Below are positions 40,851 to 47,314 of a stretch of 47,314 nt of DNA, piece by piece (the stretch's first letter is position 1; the number at the start of each line of letters is the position of its first letter). The stretch comes from Symsagittifera roscoffensis (taxonomy: Eukaryota; Xenacoelomorpha; Acoela; Convolutidae): contig NW_026971228.1 in NCBI RefSeq assembly GCF_963678635.1, positions 1 through 47,314 on the forward strand, in the 5' to 3' direction. The notes under the pieces were generated by a model. It was not told where the DNA came from and made no database searches. It was given only the letters and a program-made list of their open reading frames with translations. A program made the position numbers and the translations under genes.

Positions 40851-42148
40851 GTCCTTTCAGTTTTTTCTTATTTTAAGATTGGACCGATCTGAAATCTTCG
40901 CAAATTTTTATTTCCACCCTTGTTTCCACTCGCTCACTCGAGATAATATTTTCCGGATGAACTTTCTTTCTTTCTTTTGTTGCTTTTGTTTTTATAAATT
41001 TATTAAGAAATGATCCGTAAAAATAAAAGCTGCAATACTGATATAGACGAACTGATGACCCAACGCACTGATAGACAATAAGTGGCAAATCAATCAGCAA
41101 CCTAGACGCGGACCACAGGCAAATCAATCGTTAGTTTAATTGTATAAGCTAGGTATTGACCCCACCCTTAAAGAAAGTTGTTCAATAAATTGTCATTTGA
41201 TGATTTTAGGTGAGACTGGTAAGTAAGGCTAGATTACTACGCAATCAAGCAGCAATGGGCGCTTACTAAACCTTGTATGTAATCTACCCCACAACAAAAC
41301 TTTTAGAGGCAAAATTAATGACGGATCTATAATCATGGAGGTATGAGGTATGTCGAGAAGTTTGTCTGAACTTTTTCAATGTTCCGATTCCATTAAACGA
41401 AATTTGTAAAAAAAAAAGCTGACCTCATCAACCAAATTTTTTAACAATTAGATCATTTATTTTGCTAATACTATCTTTTTTTGCATTTTTTGTCTAACTC
41501 ACTCACTCTTTACTAAATTTTTTCTAAGTAAATTGAGTAGATTATTTTTGAAATGATATTTTGCATTGTTTTTTGTCTTTCTCTATAAATTGTTTTTACT
41601 TGGACAAGTTAATAACTTCTTGTTTTTTTTCAGAAAACCATACTTTGGTACAAATATACAAAAAACGATAACAGTATGTTTGCCTGCATAGCAACTGGCT
41701 ATCCTTGTTACTTATAGAAAGTTTTAACATAAAATTAACAAAGTATTTCAAACGGATTTATCAATTTCTAAACAATTGACCACAATCCAATATCAAGGCT
41801 TTTTAAATTATAAATTTGAGCTTCCTGAATAACATGAGCTTGACAAATTCTGTTAATTTTTCCTGCTGAAATTTTTTCAGTATTAGATCACCAATACTGA
41901 TCTAGTAGATTCCGATTCTAGTGAATTAATGAAGGCCTTATTTGAGATGAAACGAAAGTGAAATAAAATCATGAGGGCAGTTTTTTTGTTTGATTATAAT
42001 ATGCTACATCTTTCTGAATAGCTAAGTCCCAATTCCTAAACATTTTTAGAGCTCTAAATGCCCTTTTCTTATCTAAACTTTCCGGTGACCTCCTATTAAG
42101 CAAAAGATTTAATTTTGAACGATATACTACATTTAAACATATATGCGA
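40851..42148. other. AT-rich interval, nothing supported
   Basis: Only short open stretches and homopolymer runs are present; I see no gene, repeat or RNA here. Confidence 0.5.
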
Positions 42149-42468
42149 ACGGAATCCACAAACAAAATGCGGATTTCACTTTCAACTTCCGGTTTTCGAC
42201 CTACAGTTTGCGGATTTAGCTTACGATTGCGGATTTTAAAACAGCTCAATTTAAATATACGCATGCCATATTATGTGTTTGTGGATTCCTTAAACTGTTC
42301 TGGATTCCGCAAAGACAGTTGCGGATTCCACAAATTCGCCTATTTTCGGAGCAATTATGAGCGGTACAGTGTCTTAGGTATTTGTTTGTGGAATTCAAAA
42401 CAAAAAAAAAGTTCAAAAAAGTAGCAATGTTGAGGATAACGCGGCAAATCTGATTTCGGCTAGTTGCG
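42149..42468. repeat. Cluster of GCGGATT / GGATTCC motifs in both orientations
   Basis: At least eight copies of (T)GCGGATT(CC) or its complement occur within about 320 bp. The outer members ggaatccacaaacaaa (42151) and tttgtttgtggaattc (about 42381) form an imperfect inverted repeat. An open stretch at 42143-42424 simply translates these motifs and is not taken as a gene. Confidence 0.5.
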
Positions 42469-43382
42469 GATTCCGCTTAAAATAAACAAATTTCACAGTT
42501 TGGCCTCGTAATGCAATTATCATTTATGAAAATTTCGCAAAATTATTTTTAAAAACTATTTCAAGAGTTTTGTTCAGTAAGAGTTTCACAGGTGAGTTTT
42601 TACAATCATTTGTCTCTCAAAAAAATTGAAATTAAGTTTTTTCCAAGCATTTGAAAAATGGTGACGATCTTTGTATTCGGGTGTGCCTTAGTTTTTTTCG
42701 ACTTCCTCGAAACCAAAACCATGTACCATAAAAAGTCATCGGATTGTGTCGAGTGATAGCTGAAGTCCTTTCAACCGTGATCCGAATGAGATTCAAAAAT
42801 TCTCAAAAACTGTTTCGCGTATCCAGAAAAACAAGTTTGAATTTTTTAAAACTTGAAAAAAGGTTGAAGCATGCTCTGCGAATTTCACTCTAAAAAACTT
42901 AAGCATTCAATTATCAGCGTATAGTTTCCAAAAAACTATTGCAGGTATCATCACTTGTATTTAAAAAGGGCTAGAAAATTACGCCTATTTAAACACCCAA
43001 AAATTTAAACACCTAAAAAAACGAATTTTTGTGACCATTTTCAGGATTAAAAGATTTGCTTTCGCTGCGTAATTTCCATGTGCCGTTGTTGCCGCTTTAT
43101 ATTGGCGATTTTCCGTAGTCTTCAATTTATGGTATTTGATCAGTTAAAACTGTTCTAGTGATATATTGTCTTATTTAAAAAGTGAGTGTACAAAAACAAT
43201 TTTAACGCAGCTACATGTTTTCTTTCGATTAACTTCGCACAAGATAAAATTTGGTTGAAATGAAGAACAACTGACCACGACACAGAATTGTGTATTTGTC
43301 TAAAACCAAAAATGCAATACATTTAAAAAAAACTGAATTAAAAGAAATGTAATTATGGAATATAAAAACCTTGGAATGTTAA

Positions 43383-43690
43383 GAAAGAGGAAAAAAGGAA
43401 GGTGTGCAAGGCTTTGGTAAGGAAGAAATGGTGCGCGATGACCTGATCACAGAAGCCGCAGTCCAGTTCCACCTTCAATCTTGCGCTCAAGGAGTTCTAG
43501 TGGCTAGACGCAGCGTCCAGCAATCCAGCCACTGAACGGCAGTAGGCGCCTCAATCCAGGATCGAGTTTATCCAATTCGCTCCGTGTTGTCAACATTTCA
43601 CCTGTCCCGTACCGTATTTATACATTGCACCGTAGTAAAACTGTCTGTGTCCTGGCTCCGCACAGCAGCATTCCTCCAAACACCACGGAC
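43383..43690. other. GC-rich block with open frames on both strands
   Basis: About 300 bases are clearly richer in GC than the surrounding kilobases. On the plus strand a frame opens at 43383, has ATG at 43428 and ends TGA 43533-43535 (KEEMVRDDLITEAAVQFHLQS). On the minus strand a 33-codon Cys-rich frame runs 43688 to 43590. A tataaaaacc word lies at about 43360. It could be an exon, a gene remnant or a noncoding island; I cannot decide. Confidence 0.3.
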
Positions 43691-44393
43691 TTTTTTTTTA
43701 TAGGAAAAATCATATTGAAACTACAAGATTAAGTCATGAGAATAAAGTAAAATGAACTACGAACATTTTTGAGCAGTTAGACTTAGCTTCACAAAATCGT
43801 CAGAGGTAATCTATGTGATAGTTTAAATTAGAAACAATATGCACAAGATGCAAAAGATGCACAATATTTTCGTAAAATGGGTTTCGTTGGAAAATAATAC
43901 TGCGAGGATATTATTAGTGAGAATTTATCGTTCACTATTTTTTTTACCAGCTTCACATCATTGCAATTTTAATCAGAATCAACATGTATTTTTAATCACG
44001 AGGTGCTGAGAAAAAGCAAAGGAAAAGAAAGGAAAATTTTGTAGAACATTACTTATTAAAAAAGCTGTTGCAAAAAGACAGGTGTAATTATGCAAAACAA
44101 AAATGAGGAAAAACGACAGATCTGACGATTGCTTTTCACGAAAACATATTTGATTTCTTGTTTGTTTTCGACACTATGTAGATTGAAAAAAGGGTGAAGC
44201 AAAACTTAGACTAGGTTCCAACAAGCTTTTAAAGTACTAAAAAAGCGTGTTGCTGATTCAAACATATATCACAGCAGTGGTTATCTACAAGATTAAATTT
44301 ACTTGCACTTGCTTGAAATTCAGCAGCTCCAAGAAGGGTTTTAAAAAACTTTAAAATAATGAAGCTGGAAAAAAAGTAGAGTTACTTCAATTG

Positions 44394-45443
44394 ACTTGCA
44401 AAATGTTCATGGTGTTTATTTGAATGTGGCGGTCTTTCTGGGTTAGATAATTCTTCATGGGACAAAATCTTGAAAGATTCAAAAACAATCCGACTGCAAA
44501 CAGTTTTACATGATGCACCAGGTTTTGTTCACGAAGTTTTAAATACTGTTCGCAGACACTGCTTCATGCTACTTCGGAAGTGTAACAGAAGTCTGGTTGG
44601 TCATTTGAATGGTATTTCTCTCTTTTTATTCGTCAAACTAGCGAGATCAGCATTCTATTACTTATTAGAATGCTGAGTAAACAATCAATCACGCTAAATT
44701 TGGAAGGACTTCATCCTTACTCTTTCTGACTATAAAGACTCTCTTATTTCTCTACCTCCAGGCCATTTTTTTACCTCCAGTACAAAAATTGACCAAAAAA
44801 CGTAAACTGGCCTCACAAAATATCGAGAATGAAATTATCGAGAAAGATTTTGCTAAGTTTTGTTATGAGAAGTCCCAACAAGTGTTTTACGTCAAAGGAA
44901 AAGAGAGTACTGAACTTCTCGCAAAGCGCCTGACTAAAAAAAATGAATTTCTTGACAAACTGGGTTGCTCGAGAATTTAAATTTAAATTTCGAGAATTAT
45001 TCATCTTGCAAGAAATCATTTATGTCACTGCTACTCCAGGAATCACTGTACCCTAAAAAACAGCAAAATTTTTCACGATTGCTTGAAAAAAAGTCAAAAG
45101 TTAGAGACGAGGAAAAGCGGAAACGTACATATTCCCAGTTTTACTGTTATGTGCTCGGATGAAACCATAGAATGAAAGCAAAAAATCATTGATCAGAACA
45201 GAACAAAATCCTTGGCGAGGTCGAGTGGTCAAACTACAAGTCAACCTATCGGGAGAAGAATTGTTTAATTTTAATAAAAATTTTCCAGCTGATTGTTTAA
45301 TTCATTTACTTTCAACTATAATTAAAAAATTAGCCAGCGAATCAGAATTGAATCTTCACCGGCTTATAATAGTACACCAACGTCAGCTTGGAGTTCAGAT
45401 GGATCTCAGCAGCAGTGACCTCCCTGAGAAGTTCAGAAATTAG
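44394..45443 (+). pseudogene. Weak coding debris, unidentified
   Basis: Consecutive short plus-strand frames have protein-like composition: 44394-44676 (WDKILKDSKTIRLQTVLHDA), 44789-44980 (charged, EKDFAKFCYEKSQQVFYVKG), 44965-45162 (basic, KSKVRDEEKRKRTYSQF) and 45166-45443 (NPWRGRVVKLQVNLSGEEL). None starts with a convincing ATG in context, and I see no clear splice structure joining them. They may be exons or remnants of one old gene or DNA transposon. No family is recognised. Confidence 0.25.
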
Positions 45444-47109
45444 TAGAAGAAAACTCATAACTTATTGTTTAATTTTTTTTTTCAATATTGCCTGCGCAGC
45501 AACAACCTTTTTGTTAAATTGAATCTGAAAAATGACATGACTAGAAATATCAAAATTTTTGTACATCCAGTCTCTCGCTTCATTCATGCGACCACCACTC
45601 CGACCCGCTAGCCCTCCATAACCCTACCTCTCTTCCATATCCCCACGGCAATCCTCACAATGATATAGCAGCAAAATATTTTTTTTTCATGAAGCAATTA
45701 GGCAAAACAAGTTTCAACAAAACTAACAAAAGCTTGTTCAATTTGATCGCGTACTGACAAGAAATAGATTTCTTTCAATTTTTTACAGATAATGTAGCAG
45801 AGACTTTAAAAAAAATTATCCGACCTGATTTGAAATCTATTTCGCTTAATACAAATTTCCAGTTTGAGAATCAATTTGAATCGATTCTAAATCGATTTAA
45901 ATCCGTTTTTGTCCTTGTTTCCTAATTTTTATTTCATACGGATTTGAGTAACCGTTTCACACAGCTTATAAACAGTTTGTATTCAATTTTTTTTGAGACT
46001 ATCAAACGAAAAAGAAATCGTGATACTAAGAATTAAGCATTTGCTTTTCAATTGACTTTTTGTTTTGATGTTTGGCCTGAAAATAGGCTATGAGGACTAC
46101 TAGTAGCTAACAAAACTTAGCCTCGAACGTTGATAAAAAAAAGAACATTTGAAAAAGTTTTACATAATTTTTTTTCTCAGTATCGCGGGAAGCCTTGGTC
46201 TTGCACAATTTGAAAGGACCTAAAATCAAAACCAATCAAACATACAAACCCCTCATTGAGTGAGTCTTGCACTCTGTTTTTCTCTTTTTGCTCAAGTTTC
46301 GAAAAAAAAGTTGCTCAAGCTTCGAAACAAAAATAAAGAGATAGGTTCAGTAATTTTGTTGAGAATTTGATGATTTTCATTGTTTTGCAAAATGCATTTA
46401 AATCAAAAGATAATTTTTTTCAGCAATGGAATTAATTTTTTTTCCAACCGTAAAAACCACTTTTCACATTCTAAATTGATTAAGGTAGCTATCGTAAATC
46501 TATTATCATGCAGTTTTTTTATCTGTATAAAAATCGATTTGAATAAATTTCAATCTCAAAATTTTCAGTGCGAATTATTTTTATCAGGGCTGGGCAAATG
46601 GTTTTGATTTTGAGGCAAATTTTCAGCCATTTCAGTAATCTGCATTTTTGGCTTGTTTCTCGTAGCGATTTTTTTTTTAAATCAATCATAATGTGCATGA
46701 GTCTGGACATCATAATTGCAGTCACTAAAAATTGCATTTCACCTGATTGCAGACAACTGCTTTTCAAACGTCATTTACCTTCACTGTGATGTCAAAGTTG
46801 ACAATGTTGTCTGTGTTAAAGTTTAAAAATAACTCTAAAAAATTGAAACTTGAATGATTTTCCTTTGAAAATAATTTTAGGAGTTATGATGCTTTTCCTT
46901 CATTGGCAATTTTTTCGAAACTTAAACAACAAGTTGATTTATTTTTTGAAGCTGTTGTTATCGAATGTTATTATCCCTGTGAATAGTCATTTTCTTAATT
47001 AATTCTCAGAATATTTTTCTCATACTGCACTTGTCTCAAATAATGATTGACAATTATTATAAATTCGGCAAATATATATAACCAAAAAAAGTAAACAATT
47101 CCATCTGAG
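45444..47109. other. AT-rich interval, nothing supported
   Basis: Short frames near 46380-46789 have no protein-like character. A local direct repeat TTGCTCAAG(T/C)TTCGAAA occurs near 46288 and 46312. Nothing else stands out. Confidence 0.5.
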
Positions 47110-47131
47110 TTGTCCCATGATCTTGGGACAA
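47110..47131. repeat. Short perfect inverted repeat
   Basis: TTGTCCCA and TGGGACAA are separated by six bases. It could be a small hairpin or one end of a palindromic repeat that leaves the window. Confidence 0.5.
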
Positions 47132-47314
47132 ACCAAGGCCTCATTGATTTTTAAATTACGCTCAAGACCAAAACTTCTCTAAATCTACATAACGAAACTA
47201 AATGAGGTCTATCAAACTGTAGGAAGACTGAAAGAAAAATACAAAAGAGATCAAATATACAGATCATAGTAACTGTACCTATAGTAGCAAAATGTACGTT
47301 CATATGTCGGACTA

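Noticed and set aside
42143-42424. 93-codon plus-strand frame with repeated Cys-Gly-Phe
   Set aside because: It is a translation of the repeated GCGGATT motif cluster.
43428-43535. PEX14-like peptide (VRDDLITEAAVQF)
   Set aside because: The resemblance covers a dozen residues and fails beyond them.

Overview
The window is AT-rich eukaryotic DNA, most likely from an invertebrate animal; I cannot name the species. It is dominated by two copies of one very large LTR retroelement of Ty3/gypsy type, both coding on the minus strand and lying in tandem. I call them copy A (left, 1-16615, cut by the left window edge) and copy B (right, 22332 to about 38317). Window base 1 aligns to about base 24398 of copy B. 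Adding what is missing from each, an intact member would be close to 18.7 kb, far above the usual 5-8 kb for this superfamily, although the LTR block shared by the copies is only 335 bp.

Gene order, read on the minus strand: LTR; a 1.2 kb leader with internal repeats; a small basic ORF (present only in A); a 488-residue ORF1 ending at an in-frame stop conserved in position in both copies (TAG in A, TAA in B); capsid and CCHC nucleocapsid; protease (DSGA), reverse transcriptase (YLDD), RNase H and integrase (DD35E); a conserved spacer of about 0.6 kb; two small hydrophobic ORFs; a Pro/Ser/Thr/Gln-rich ORF without ATG; a membrane glycoprotein whose cysteine pattern recalls class III fusion proteins; a last ORF of about 600 codons of unknown function; then a 1.6 kb untranslated tail, a polypurine tract and the LTR. 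Apart from the conserved stop, capsid to integrase appears to have been one frame ancestrally; the frame changes in B come from single-base indels and a 0.9 kb deletion. Both copies are now defective. A has many stops and substitutions of catalytic Asp in RT and integrase. B keeps long readable frames but lost its 5' end and the RNase H-integrase junction.

The 5.7 kb between the copies (16616-22331) holds no gene I can support. It contains an old, diverged direct repeat of about 0.4 kb and a short tandem duplication. The right flank (38318-47314) holds one coding-looking island of unknown identity (38861-39340), a 309 bp MITE-like element with perfect 15 bp terminal inverted repeats and a 19-base C run, several short tandem repeat arrays, a GC-rich block, and weak coding debris at 44394-45443. 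I found no tRNA, rRNA or CRISPR array.

The best candidate for an undescribed system is the element itself: a giant, enveloped-retrovirus-like Ty3/gypsy family with a six-ORF accessory set, a conserved internal stop upstream of capsid, stop/start overlaps between ORFs, and two major 3' ORFs that open without an ATG.
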